Assembly (NCBI GenBank): GCA_000750105.3
Contig: JPHH03000087.1
Span: forward strand, 1-64,000
Length of the DNA stretch: 64,000 nucleotides
Direction of reading: 5' to 3'
DNA from: Tolypocladium sp. Sup5 PDA-1
Taxonomy: Eukaryota; Ascomycota; Sordariomycetes; Hypocreales; Ophiocordycipitaceae
Positions 31,758 through 42,935 of this stretch are shown one piece after another; positions within the stretch are counted from its first letter, which is position 1, and every line of letters starts with the position of its first letter. Below the pieces are notes generated by a model that worked only from the letters and a program-made list of their open reading frames with translations, ran no database searches and was not told where the DNA came from. Made by a program: the position numbers and the translations under genes.

Positions 31758-33003
31758 TCAGTCACTATGATATCTATAGACTGCCCAGACAATAACATAA
31801 TGTTAGGCTGTCTTTACTGCCCACTATTCGATGTCAAGTTCATGTTTGTCCATAATTCGGGTTTTGTTGTTAATGAGCGGGACACGAGATCTTGGTGGGA
31901 GGATGGTCTTATACACAAGGCCAATGTCTGTTTCAACAACGTAGCAGGGCCCAATGGCAACGACAGCCAGATGCCATAGGAGCTTCAAGCCGTTCGTCTG
32001 CTCATAATTAAGTTCATTGATAATAACAGGGCAGCTGCGGGTTAGCTCCTGCTGCACAAGGCTCATCTATAATAGAAAATGTTTCTACACATTCCCATGT
32101 CTCTCCTTTTACACTTACCTAGCGGTAGAGTGGCAGTCACCAAGCTACAGCTCAAACGGTGGAGAAACGGATGCGGTACGGCTTTTGAAGGCACTCTTCA
32201 CCAGATAGTGAATGCTACCGTCCGCTATGTGGCCGTCCGTCCTGATCATGAACGAGCCCGAGACGTTCATGCTTCTATCCTTCTATTTCGCGGATTTGTT
32301 CCAGAGCCATTACCTTAACGGGGCTGATCCAATGTCATGGAGTAGCTGCTCGGCTCAGGAGCGACTATATTTTTGTGATAACGCTTGACTCCATCTTCGC
32401 CACCACGTGAATCACGTCTCCCATGTCTCGTTCCGAGGATCTGTCCGCTAGCCTACAGCCAGTTCCTGAGCAAGATCCGAACATCTGGCTCGGATGGCCT
32501 TACCTCTTGGGTCACTTCGGGCACATGAAGAAGCCGAGGCTGAGTCATGTCTTATCGGTTTCTTAGATGACTCACTCTCCAAAATTCTGAGGCTTGATTC
32601 TCACGTATCCCTCGCCTTTAATGTCGTCGTGTGTCACAGGCCGAAGGCCTGCAGGGGTAACGGTCGGGACGACCCGACTCGTTACCAGGGCGTCCCCACG
32701 CAGCGCGCCCCTTTTAAGCCGCAACATTTCCCTTCTAGATGATGTTTCTTTTCTTTCTCTTAAGCTTAACAATAAACAGCATTTGGCCCTCACAACCTTT
32801 CAGGCGCCTGTGAGTGCAGCCCTTCACATCGTGGAATGTAACCCTATCTTGCCTGCCATGAGCCCGACGACTTGCTTCGCAGCACCACAGGACGGGGCCT
32901 CGAGGACAAACCGCAGACACATCTTGGATGGCGCCAGCCAAAAGTGCGGCAAGCAGCTGTCCACTTTAGCAAATCCACAGCGCCAATGACAGTGCCTACT
33001 GTT
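31758..33003. other. Intergenic stretch with one hairpin
   Basis: No protein-like frame is convincing. At 32657-32685 an imperfect inverted repeat (GTAAC-G-GTCGGG, loop ACGA, CCCGAC-TC-GTTAC) could fold as a hairpin with an 11-bp bulged stem. The rest shows nothing I can support. Confidence 0.4.
32657..32685. repeat. Imperfect hairpin (inverted repeat)
   Basis: Arms GTAAC and GTCGGG pair with CCCGAC and GTTAC around an ACGA loop, with G opposite TC as the only interruption. It is not near a gene end I can define, so its role (fold-back RNA, insertion footprint or chance) is open. Confidence 0.6.
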
Positions 33004-34856
33004 TTATTCACTGTGGCGCAATTGACCTGCCGCTTTCCGAAGGTCGACCGACATTTCGACATCATCTTCGGGAAGGGCAATGATGGTATTTAAGCCCGAT
33101 GCCATAGCCGCGTCGAAACACTCCTCTGGACCAATGGGATGCAAACCAACAGAGAAGAGCTTCATCTTGTTGTCTCTCATTAATGCCCGCGCTGTTTCTT
33201 GCACAGCCATCGGGTCTCCAGCGTTGACTCGTTTGAGAGTGTCAAATCCGCCCTGTTTGAAGGCCTTGAACGTAACGTAAACAGTATTCGATTGCATCCG
33301 TGATTCTTGTCCGTTCGACGTGGTTGCAGCGGCAAGCGAATTGTCCGCCAACGATTCACTGCTTACTGCGTTATCATCCTCTCCCGTGGTAAGTGATAGG
33401 ACAGAAACGTCAGATTCCTCAGAATATCTCCTCGACCTCATGATACTCTCTCCGAGGGGTGGTGGTTTTGTGGAATGGCTCTCCTCCGAATGGGTAGTAT
33501 CAAGATTAGTCTGGGACGACTCAGGTGAGATGCACCAAGGCGACTCGCTAGAGCTCGCAAAAAAAGCGAAATACTGGGACTTTAAGACGAAAAACGACGT
33601 AATTTCTGGACCGCTAATGGCAAGTCCATTAAAATTGAAGTGCAAAATCTCCTTGGTGAGGAACGCTCGATCGCGCTGGTATGTTTCGTTTTTTGGACGG
33701 CCGCATCGTCGTTGAAGGTAGGCTCCGCTCTTTAGACGGCAGCATCGTCGCCGCAATTCCTCGCCTGAGCTTTTCACTACCAGGATCGACAAGGCAGCGC
33801 TTTGGAGCCTCGTCAAATGGTTTTGACCAAAAGTCTCGTAGTCGGAGCCAGTATCCTGACCGTCTTCCGCACTGCCGGGCAATTGCGCCAGACGTTCGAT
33901 CTCGGGGGATTGAAACCCGAGGTGTTGAGCCAGCTTGGCTAGTCGACACAATGTTCCTTGGTGGGCATTCTCTGCCAACGTCCTAGCAAGAAGCCTGCAG
34001 TCTGTTCTTTCCGACGGTCTTGGCATTCTTTGAAAGTTTTTCAAGGCAAAAATCCACAATGTCTGTATAGCATTCTCGCAAGAGGTAGTTGATGCTGGCC
34101 CCGTTGCGGACTGTTGCAGTTGCTGTCCGGCTGACTTGAAACTGTGTTTAAGTGTCGTACGGATGGTTTTGTCGCCCGGCTTGAGAATATGCTTGATACT
34201 TGCAGCACAGGCGTCGAGAAGGTAGATGTCCTGGAAAAATGTGCGTAAAGAAGGTATAACGTAATCTATCGATAGAATCTCCGTTTGCATTGCCTGTCGC
34301 TCGTCTTCGCTGAATGACCTGAATATGTGGCCGGATTCAATTGCGCTTCTGATCTCCTCGGCGTCGCGTGTGCAGAACTTTGGGCAGCGAAGTTCCAGTG
34401 CCCTCACGTCTTCAGCAGCTATTTTCACAATAGCATCTCTGCTTCGCTGAACTATCCTGAAGAATGTAGCGATAATGTGAGCCAGGTAATTCGCTGCCTC
34501 CTAGGTTTCGGTTATTTCACCATTGTGAGTAGACGCAATGGGTTATCTACCTCGTCGCATTTGGCACCAAACAACTTGTTGAGAGTGCTGATTCTCATTC
34601 CGTCCCGCAGACCGGGGACTTCGAGGATCGGGTCAAATGCTGCCCTTAGCGTTTCATTCTTTAACAGACGGTGTACGCATGCTCGCGCGTGGTCGGAGGA
34701 GAGGGAGTATTTCTCCGATTCCCAGGCCTGATCCCCAAATACAGTCCCTTTTCTATACTCTCGGCGTATGTTCCAGTAGACAGAGACATCTGGGGAGCAT
34801 TCTGTGACTCGGTTGTACATCGTGGGAGCGGAATTGACTGAGCAAGAGCTTATCAA
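33004..34856 (-). CDS. DUF3723-family protein
   Basis: Two exons (34856-34551 and 34500-33004, intron 50 nt, phase 0) give 600 residues. Exon 1 ends with LEVPGLRDGMRISTLNKLFG followed by AKCDE, and exon 2 opens with EAANYLAHIIATFF. Further on comes FSEDERQAMQTEI, then IPSLRTFFQDIYLLDACAAS. These are the characteristic blocks of DUF3723, a fungal family of unknown biochemistry that is one of the standard accessory genes of Starship giant elements. The C-terminal ~170 residues are Ser-rich and then charged. It is divergent from the ferric reductase gene with only 211 bp between the starts, so a shared promoter is possible. No break is seen. Confidence 0.82.
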
Positions 34857-35067
34857 CTAGCAAGTATCGCCTAAGCTTATATAGATGATAGCGAGTAATA
34901 TTGAGCTAATTCTTGCCAGTCAACGGACGTCCCAAAGTGGACTACGTCCAGTAGTATACTTCACAATCTGGCCGCTCTAAACATCGGCACGTAAGAGACG
35001 ACGTGAGTACTTCTCTTCGATGATTCCAAGATTTTTCATCCGCTGCCGCAGATCTACTCCCAATACC
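34857..35067. promoter_or_regulatory. Shared divergent promoter region (DUF3723 / ferric reductase)
   Basis: Only 211 bp separate the two start codons, so both upstream control regions must lie here or overlap the genes. No specific operator or TATA box stands out. Confidence 0.45.
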
Positions 35068-36992
35068 ATGAATCCGACGGAAATATATGCGATTTGTGTG
35101 TTTGGTGTTTTCCTCACGCTCTTCCTTAGTAATAAGGTGGCTCCACACGCCGTCGCTATATCGAAGAGCCTGTTTATCTTCGCCTCCAAAACTCTAGGGT
35201 ATCGATTTCTTATTAACCGTCATGCTTTATTGGGTCCGTGGACAATCTCCTTTGTTCTGATTCATACGATCTACCTTGGTGGCAATATTGTGAGCCTCTG
35301 CTATGGGGTGGAATCATTATCGCAAGCCGCTTCGCGAGCCGGGACCATGGCACTCGTCAACATGGTCCCTATATATCTCGCTACGCATTTGAGCTTTCTT
35401 GCAGATCTTTTTGGCATGCCTTTAAGAACATATCGGCAAGTACATCATTCCTGCAGCCTCATGGCTGTCAGCCACGTAGTTTTCCACGGTGTACTCCCTA
35501 TGACACGCAGCCTCTCGATCGTCACGGAAAGATCTTCGGGGTGGTATGCTATTACGGTACCCACTCCATCTATCTGAGCCCATATACCGCGTGGAATCAT
35601 GATTGACATATGTAGGGAGCGGCACTTTTGTTAGCCCTCGTTATCCTCTCTATCTCGCTGCTACGAAGACGGGTTTACGAAATATTCCTCCGTATTCACC
35701 AGGCATTAGCTGTAGCTGTTGCATTCTGCACCATAAAACATCTTACATCACTTAAAGACTATCAGTGGCTTCCGTTATATGTTTTCGCGGGAGTCTTTTG
35801 TGCTTTGGCGGCATTTCATGGTGGGTCGACTCTATATCGGAACCAAAAATGGGGGCATCCGTGCCCACGCATAACGATTCAACTCAACCATGGAACTGTC
35901 AATGCCACTATCTATCTATCTCGACCAGTGGCGGTTGATGCGGGCCAATACATTAACCTATGGGTTCCCTCAGTATCTCTCCTGTCGAGCCATCCTTTCA
36001 TCGTGACTTCATGGTCACCAGTTCCGCAGAGCACAGTTGATCTCGTTATAGAACCGCGCAGAGGTTTTACAAGTAAGCTACACCGTCGTGCGGAGATTGA
36101 GTCAACCAAACACATAGTGTCGAGAACCTTCTTCAGTGGCCCTCATGGACGGTGTATACCTGTTTGGGAGTTCGATTGTGTCCTCCTGTTTGCAACCGGT
36201 TTTGGAATAGCGCCCATGCTTCCATATCTCAAAAAGTTATGGCATGGATACAAAGAGCGGAAGAGCCATACGAAGAGAATTCATTTAATATGGCAAGGGC
36301 ATACTATTGGTAGGTCACATGTCGATCGGCAGGTACTTATACTGATCGGCTCTAGATCTACGGCGAGCGGTGGGACCAATAATCAATGGCATACTTCATG
36401 AGGACCGCACTCAAAAGAGCTACGTAAGGTTACTCATATCTACTGTGCTCAGTACTAACTCATCGTAGATCCTGTACATATCAGTCTACAGTGAAACCAA
36501 CATGAAGAAAGAGACCAGTCAACATGGTCGCTATACTATCTATCCTGGTAAAGCCGATGTAGACTCTATCATTAAAAGGGAAGCGACGGGTAATTTTGTT
36601 CAGTCTACTTCGGAGAGAATGCCGGTTATCCAGGAGGAATGTGTATCATTAACATCGGGCGGACGGAGCGCTCTAGCTGCGCACTCTTCAGGGACGGCAG
36701 GCGAGACGTCAGCGAGCTGGGACTGCGACGGAAGCAGTACCCAAGACCATGCTATTCACGGTCACAAGAAAGACGGAGTCGGATCCATAAGGAAGATTCT
36801 GGATGCTGCAGGTGGACATGGTAGAACGCTCGTCCTGAGTAAGTGATTCCTAGTCCGCCAATGATCGACTGACTGTGACTAATCCTTGTAGCGTCCGCTG
36901 AAGGAGTCATGCGAGATAATCTACGTCGCGCTGTTCGAAATTATCTGCATAAAAAATTCGAATTGCAGGAAGTGGACTATCAGCCAGAGTAA
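35068..36992 (+). CDS. Ferric reductase / NADPH-oxidase-like transmembrane protein (FRE)
   Basis: Five exons (35068-35556, 35616-36309, 36356-36423, 36469-36838, 36892-36992) total 574 codons with matching phases. Several TM segments carry the heme-type His pattern (NRHALLGPWTISFVLIH; VHHSCSLMAVSHVVFHG) and the usual FRE block RRRVYEIFLRIHQALA. The FAD-binding motif reads HPFIVTSW (family HPFTxxS), and VLLFATGFGIAPMLPYLKKL is the NAD(P)-binding start. The C-terminus, NYLHKKFELQEVDYQPE, is typical of fungal FREs. It would reduce extracellular ferric or cupric ions at the plasma membrane. The first intron needs a weak GTACCC donor to stay in frame. FRE is another marker Starship cargo gene and sits next to DUF3723. 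Confidence 0.83.
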
Positions 36993-37167
36993 CGGTTTGG
37001 TCTGGCTACCTTTGTACGCGGTTGAACTCTAGAAACCAATGAAATTCATGCCTCTATTTTGTAAAGTCGCCAGTCAATAGCTCTAAATTGTCACAGATAT
37101 CGGCAATGGCCAGGATGATTAGATATTCAGCTACAGCTTATAATCATTGTGCGTTTAAGTATAGCTA

Positions 37168-37578
37168 TTAGATGTCCTGTTCGAGAATGTCACCATACTG
37201 CAGAAGCTCGTCTTCGAGCTCCCACGTAGGGCAATCGTAACCTCGCCATTTTACCCCAATATAAATATTACCAGCCGTGGATTGATAATCACCAATTACG
37301 GCTTCTACCTCGCAATGTAGTTCCCCTTCAACGATGCGTGGACGCTGTTGGAGTCCCTGCCACAATTTGAGGCTCTGTCCATCATCGAAAACCCATAGCA
37401 AGCTTTCTGTTTCGGGCCAGTCCCACAAATGACTGTCCATGTTTATTGCTCTTACTCCATGGAAAGTCCATTGAGAAATTCTGACTGAAAATAGTACTTC
37501 AGTCACAGCCACCTGAGCTGACCACGCCGTTTGAACCAGGTGCCCTTGGTAGGAATATTCCGGTGTAATTACTTCCAT
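37168..37578 (-). CDS. Small chromodomain-like protein
   Basis: A 136-codon frame whose last ~50 residues read EVEAVIGDY, then IYIGVKWRGYDCPTWELED, the three-strand plus helix pattern of a chromodomain (V-E-x-I, V-K-W-x-G-Y, T-W-E). Chromodomains bind methylated histone tails, and related modules end retrotransposon integrases. Here no integrase lies upstream and the N-terminal 85 residues (Trp-rich) are unlike any domain I know. It may be a complete small protein or the last exon of a larger gene. Confidence 0.5.
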   Translation of the reverse strand: MEVITPEYSYQGHLVQTAWSAQVAVTEVLFSVRISQWTFHGVRAINMDSHLWDWPETESLLWVFDDGQSLKLWQGLQQRPRIVEGELHCEVEAVIGDYQSTAGNIYIGVKWRGYDCPTWELEDELLQYGDILEQDI

Positions 37579-38388
37579 CTCTGAAGGGGATCAGATATTG
37601 GGTCTACGGCTGTCGAAAAACAACGCGAAATAGAGAATGTAGAAGATCAGCTACGGGAATAGAGTTGAATTGAATATGGCGGGATTCACGGATCCAAGGA
37701 ACACCGGTCGTAATGTCGCAGGCTATGTGTAGTTATATCCTACTTCAACACCGTTCATCATGAGCAAAGGGAAGTCAACGAGTATTGCCCAGTAATGCCA
37801 CGGAATAGTCAATTTCCCTCCATTTGCAGCGGGTAGTGTCACGATACAACCCCGAGACAGTTGAGGCAGATTGTGGATATCGTTGCGGGTTGTCACTTGA
37901 TGGCGCGAACCCTTTCAGAGGCCCTCCATTCGCGCCACGCCTGGCCGCTCCGTTTCCCCTTCGCCCTACGTCCTCTATCTAGTCTTTACCCATAGTGTGA
38001 GTATGGCAATTATGTATTGGTTTCTCCTCATCGTCGAACGTCACTGCTGATTATATTCACCTGTGAACCCTCACAAACATGGAAATACGCCGCAGAGTGT
38101 AATCCGCCGGTCGTAGCAAGTTGTGGACAAAAGCACAATTTCGCTAGCCTAACGTCGACCTCTCAAACAGTGATTTGCATTGGAAAATAAAACCTGACGA
38201 ACATTTCTCGAGAGTATATAACGCCGTGTTTGCGGCTGGTAGACTGACGGCGTGTAACTCACTGTAGCTGCAATGGCTTTCGAGGAGGCGAGACTGTGCC
38301 ATCATGCTAAGCATTTCACTAGTCATAACCCAATGTATATTCTCCACACATCGTCAAACATCTTTGCGGGAACTGATGCAGAATTAGG
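37579..38388. other. Intergenic stretch, nothing recognised
   Basis: No convincing frame. Part of it may hold upstream exons of the GPI-type exon at 38389-38650, but I could not assemble them. Confidence 0.4.
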
Positions 38389-38650
38389 GATCTCTTTGAG
38401 CACCGTTGTACGTGTAAGGGGCTTCCCGTAAACACAACCGAGTCAGCATTCCGTAGCACGTCTCTACCGCTTGCTGCGACCGGACGGACGAACAGTACGG
38501 TGTATGCCACGGCCTCCAGACCATCTGTTATCCACTTGTCACCAACGACGTTGTCTCCGATTCCTCCGGTTGACAATTCATCAGCCTCGCCAGCTCAATC
38601 GTTTGGCCTGCTCATAGCTCTAGTGCTCTTGATTAGAACAGCTTTATGCT
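38389..38650 (+). pseudogene. Candidate C-terminal exon of a GPI-anchored secreted protein
   Basis: In one + strand frame ending at the TAA of 38648-38650 the sequence reads HRCTCKGLPVNTTESAF, then a Ser/Thr/Pro-rich stretch, then SSASPAQ followed by FGLLIALVLLIRTALC and stop. A Ser/Thr-rich stalk, small residues and a terminal hydrophobic tail are the signature of a GPI-anchor signal. Upstream the frame is closed by a TGA just before the CR-x-R-x-LFEHRC part, so the 5' part is either in undetected exons or lost. CFEM- or other Cys-rich wall proteins end this way, but no domain can be assigned. Confidence 0.38.
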
Positions 38651-38972
38651 AAATCTGCTGCCGTCCAATGAATAGCACGAGGTCTCTTTGCCACCCCTTA
38701 AGCGAGTTAAAGATACTTTGCTGTTTGTCCTTGCTAAGACCATGGGCATCGCATTTCATGTGCCTTTTCGTCTAGAGGGCGGCGTACTAATGTAGTTCAA
38801 TCACTCAGCTATGCTCACTTCTGCTCATATTGTAGCTTCATAATGGCAACACGCCCCCCCTCCGTCCCCGGCTGCAAAGAGAACAAAAGAAGTCTTACGG
38901 GCCTACATAGGTAGATGCATAAATGCAAATATTATTTCTGAACCATAGGATGTTGGTTCTTTAAGCAAAATC

Positions 38973-40095
38973 CTACATGGATTTACCTTGGCTTGACGCC
39001 AGACTCCTCCGAAGTGCAAACCTGCACGCATCCTTAACCAAGACGAGATCGCCTGACTGTGCTATAAACGGATGCTGTAGCTTCATTAGCCTCTGCCATC
39101 TGGCACTTGATCCGTCATGTGGACTGAGATATCCCTTACATCTATACTCGGCAGTGAGCCCGATTTGAGCTCGTTTACAAAGGAGGAGTTCAGAGCAACA
39201 GCAGGACCCAAGCTAGTCATTATCTCTTCCAAGTAGGAAGCGACGTACGCTAAATTGGCGTCTCTGAATGTACTGTCAATAGCCGGCTCGAAATTCCAAT
39301 CAAGAACTATCGTGATTTAGTCGCAGCATGTTAATAATAGGGGACGGCATATATACCCATTTTGACAAGGCCGTTCACGGACACCCGAATATCTCCGATG
39401 CGAAAGGCAACTTTTTGACGGATAAGATGGTGAACAGCGGTCATTACCTGTGATTTAGCCGCTTAGTTGAACGTCTCGTTTGTACCTAGGACGTTGAGTA
39501 CCTGAGACATGATGGAAGCAATCTCCATGTCAGACAGGGGAAGGAGGTCTTGGAGCCCTAGTTCCACATATTCATGGGCGACGTGCAGCTCTGCTCCGAC
39601 ACAATATAGTGCTACTGGCCGAGCGATGTTGAGATGGGCAAGCTGTGTAAACCGTTCGAAGCCAGTAAACATTGTTTGGCGGACCTGCTGCACCACAACT
39701 AGCTGCCGACTTGAACGTTGACGGTGCAACCCTAGCCATGATGATCCTATCCGTCCTATAGGTTCGTAGTCGGATACCGGGTGTACATCCAGGTAGGCTG
39801 GGACGGAGGCCTTGGCGACAATAATTCCGTTCTTCCTGCGAAACGCTACGCGCTGCTTCATATTAGGCAGCGACCAGCACAAAGACCATGGATTTGTCAT
39901 AACCATTGATCCAGGCAGCTGAGTACAAATCTTATAAGTGCGGGTTAATGTAAGGAGTGGAGTACCATTACTTGGTGAGCATAATGGTGACAAACGTGGT
40001 TTGAAAGGCAATGCCCGAGTGCCAAGCGAGATAGCATGGGTGACGTCCGGAAAGAAGCATGTAGTCATGTCTTTCACATGGTTCCTTACGGTCAT
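38973..40095 (-). CDS. Protein-kinase-fold pseudokinase
   Basis: Four exons (about 40095-39502, 39447-39357, 39306-39140, 39074-38973) keep phase. Exon 1 carries an N-lobe: IGRIGSSWLGLHRQRSSRQL, then VVVQQVR where kinases have the VAIK Lys, FTQLAHLNIARPVALYC and the hinge VAHEYVELGLQDLLPL. Exon 2 gives IRVSVNGLVKM, exon 3 VLDWNFE in place of the DFG loop, and exon 4 the usual HPFI helix end. The catalytic Lys, the HRD motif and a normal DFG are all missing, so this is a pseudokinase family, probably a binding or scaffold protein. The start codon is uncertain; MKQRVAF is an alternative. The frame and splice sites are intact, which argues for a maintained gene. Confidence 0.7.
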
Positions 40096-41340
40096 TTCAA
40101 TTCGGTTTGCATTACAGCGAAAGCGAAAATAACGTCTTTCCTTCTAGACTCGAAATTAGTACAGGCTGAAGCCATTTTTGTATGTCGTCTTAGACAAGTA
40201 GTTTGCGCACTCCAAAAGGCACCGAGTACTAGCGTGACGAGGGGTGGGTGGCGCAAGTGGGGTGCTAGAATCCAGCAACAGTAGGCCCTAGTGCTGGAGC
40301 AACTTTGGCGGCAATAGGAAATTATACTGGCTTAAAATGTCCTCCACATTGGTACCGTGAACTTCTGGGTGTCCCCCCCGAACACCTCGCTCAGTTGTCC
40401 CGCGATGATGTTTGGGATACGCACGGCAACCTGGAGTCTTGGCATTCAGCGGCGTGTCCTACGTTCCGAATTCCTACTAAAGGCCATGAAGATTGGGTCT
40501 AGGATATTCCGGGGCGCTGTGCAAAATGCCCCTGTAGTTCCTGTGAAGAGCACAGGGAAGTGGCGTTACAGGAGCGAAGTACTATGGTGGAGGTCAGGTT
40601 GTGTGTATGGCGAAAGCGAAGGGCTGGGAAAGCAGGGACTACACGGTGGAAAGTCCAACATTTGTATCGTAGCTCACCACCCGCGTATGAGTCGTAGCCA
40701 TCTATACGGAGACTTATAAAAGATGTCACATCTTTTTTCTAACCACCCAGGGAAGCCCATTCTGACTGCCTCGCCTAACTTTGTTCTAGCTTCTAACGGC
40801 GGCAGCTGTTTTCACTCCTTAGCTATAGTATCAAGCACCTGATGCTCATTTTCTTACCCTTGTCTTGGGTCGAAATACTTGGATATACCGAATATATAAA
40901 CAAACTTGGCAGACTGGGCTGGTCCTTTGTTGCAGCAGGCTCGTCCCTATTCCAAGCTGGCCCGCTCAGTGAGCAGACAGTGAACCAGCAAGATGACTGT
41001 CAGAGACAGCGAAAAATGTCGAATATACATGCAGAGAGTCTGACCGTAGTTTCAACGCTGATTAGCGGGAGGCAACATTCGCTGTGCGTTGTGAATCACT
41101 AAATGGCATCGGGGCTACTGTAGTAAGACAAATATAGGAATCAGCCTTTCAACCTACTTGCGGCGCCCAGTCTGATCTCCATAGCACCACAGACCCACGG
41201 CTTTGGCGAACTCATCGCAGCCAACCCCGTCTTTCATACATACTATTCATTACAACGAATGCAGTAACCTCACCCTGTGTTCCATATACCTACGTGGAAA
41301 CAACCTCATTTTCCGCAATTGGCGTAGGGCCGATTTACCT
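40096..41340. other. Intergenic stretch, nothing recognised
   Basis: Short frames on both strands (for example 40357-40719 and 40842-41102, both +) lack motifs. It presumably holds the upstream region of the pseudokinase gene. Confidence 0.45.
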
Positions 41341-41823
41341 TTACTGCCCCCCCGTGCGTTGCCTTTTCGATGACCCATCGAATTCCGGCGCAGCACTTCT
41401 CTTCTTTGATGCCGCTGCGCCTTCGTCTTCACCGTAGCCTGCTGAGGTGGGAGAAGGAATTGAAGTGAGATCCGAAGAAGTGCAACTTAAGACAAGCTCC
41501 GACGGCCAGGGAGTCTGTGGTCGAGCGGGAGGCGCCGCTGAAGTAACAACATTGTATATTGCGGGAGGGGGGTGGCTGTGGCGTTGTAGATCATGCTCAA
41601 GCGATTTAATAAGCTCTCGTTGGCCCTCAATGACACGGTCTTGCATTTCCTGGCTAGCTGCAATATCATTTCTTTGTATCTCGAGGGCTTGTATCGTATT
41701 TCGGAGTTGGTTACATTCCAAAGTCTTGGTTTCCGCGAGTACTCGCCAGTACTCGATGGACAGGCTATACTGGTGAAACAGAGCCACGAACCAGCGTGCG
41801 GTATGCGAATCTGGCAATGACAT
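41341..41823 (-). CDS. Coiled-coil protein with a C-terminal nuclear-localisation-like tail
   Basis: A 160-codon frame. Residues ~25-80 form a coiled coil (LAETKTLECNQLRNTIQALE). A Pro/Ser-rich middle follows, and the C-terminus has two basic clusters (ASKKRSAAPEF and SSKRQRTGGQ) resembling a bipartite nuclear signal. The layout (coiled coil then NLS tail) parallels the protein at 18053-18514. No family is recognised. The first residues (MSLPDSHTARWFVALFHQY) may be preceded by another exon. Confidence 0.58.
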   Translation of the reverse strand: MSLPDSHTARWFVALFHQYSLSIEYWRVLAETKTLECNQLRNTIQALEIQRNDIAASQEMQDRVIEGQRELIKSLEHDLQRHSHPPPAIYNVVTSAAPPARPQTPWPSELVLSCTSSDLTSIPSPTSAGYGEDEGAAASKKRSAAPEFDGSSKRQRTGGQ

Positions 41824-42141
41824 TTTGGCGTATACTTACTACTTGATGAACGTCACTGGAGCATCCAGTCATTTTATGTTTGAAGTAGTCGCGTTTCTTT
41901 TCTGACGTCCGGTTTGGACCACACCCAGAATGAGTTTCCAAACATGAAGTCCACTATTGTCTCAACGGAATGCAATGCTGCAACTGTTTTCGGACGTTCC
42001 ACGGTTGCAATAGAGCCCGCCTTTCGCGTTGCCAATACTTGAGGGTCATGATCCAGTCGTTCAAACCCTCAAGGCACTATGGAGCCCACCCGTCCATGCG
42101 CACTGTAAGGCCATGCTGTACGACCCTATTTACGGTGAAAC

Positions 42142-42177
42142 ACCATCCCGTCACTTGTAACCATCCCGTCACTTGTA
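42142..42177. repeat. 18-bp tandem duplication
   Basis: The unit ACCATCCCGTCACTTGTA occurs twice in direct succession, followed by a further ACC. It lies in non-coding DNA and is probably a recent slippage duplication. Confidence 0.9.
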
Positions 42178-42545
42178 ACCGTGGAGTACCTGCAAAAATT
42201 ACCATACATCCTTGAAGAGATTTAAGTGCGCATATGCAAGGTCGGATGGACAAACACAAGAGACTAGAGGGTCCTACGTATCCTGTCACGCCCACCCGAG
42301 ATTTTTCATTCACTCGCTCGGGCGTATTACAGTTACCTTGAGTGGTCGTTCAGAAACACGCATTTATATTGGCAGGTTGCTTCGGGATATCCCAAATTGG
42401 CAACACCCAATGCGTAGCAACTACAGCTTCTTCGCATCAGTAGGAGGGAAAAGGCAGGACACATTAGCACTGCAATTACATCCAGAGAGTTTTCAACGTT
42501 TTCTTATTATGTTGACAGCTGTGAGAACCTTATTCTTTGCTGTGC

Positions 42546-42935
42546 CTAGGAGCGTTCATAGTCGATGCAACCCTCACTCTGCATCTGCCATGTGTCGTTG
42601 GCTTCCTCAATTTTGTCGTTACATTGTTGAACAGCTGAGAGCAATCCGTCGCAGTGCCACTGAATAAGTGGAACGACAGGTAAAAGCACCTCGTTAGATA
42701 GGTATTGGAAATGAGCAAGGTCTAAACGGAGCCTCCCAAGCTCTCGTGTCATTTTTACGACTTGGTCCCGGGGAAAGCAGTCTAACTGCTGGACCCTTCT
42801 CTCATCAGAGGCCTGGCGAGGGATAGAATGCTCTGCGGTAGCCGCGCCGGCGTTGTGATGAGTCCGAAATGGTGGTCGCTGGTTGTCTTTCTCTAGCCAA
42901 CGCGAGATGCGTCTCCTTAGGTGTAACTTTCGCAT
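42546..42935 (-). CDS. Small helical (coiled-coil) protein, unknown
   Basis: A 129-codon frame from ATG with a basic N-terminus (MRKLHLRRRISRWLEKDN) and a Leu-rich helical half (VVKMTRELGRLRLDLAHFQY). It is on the same strand as the coiled-coil gene at 41341 and about 0.7 kb upstream of it. I see no domain. A real gene is plausible because the helix pattern is regular, but the evidence is thin. Confidence 0.42.
   Translation of the reverse strand: MRKLHLRRRISRWLEKDNQRPPFRTHHNAGAATAEHSIPRQASDERRVQQLDCFPRDQVVKMTRELGRLRLDLAHFQYLSNEVLLPVVPLIQWHCDGLLSAVQQCNDKIEEANDTWQMQSEGCIDYERS

Noticed and set aside
37168..37578. Integrase chromodomain of an LTR retrotransposon
   Set aside because: No integrase, RNase H or reverse transcriptase motifs are found upstream on the same strand.
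42142..42180. Tandem 18-bp repeats as a possible CRISPR-like array
   Set aside because: Only two adjacent copies without spacers, in a eukaryotic genome; simple slippage.
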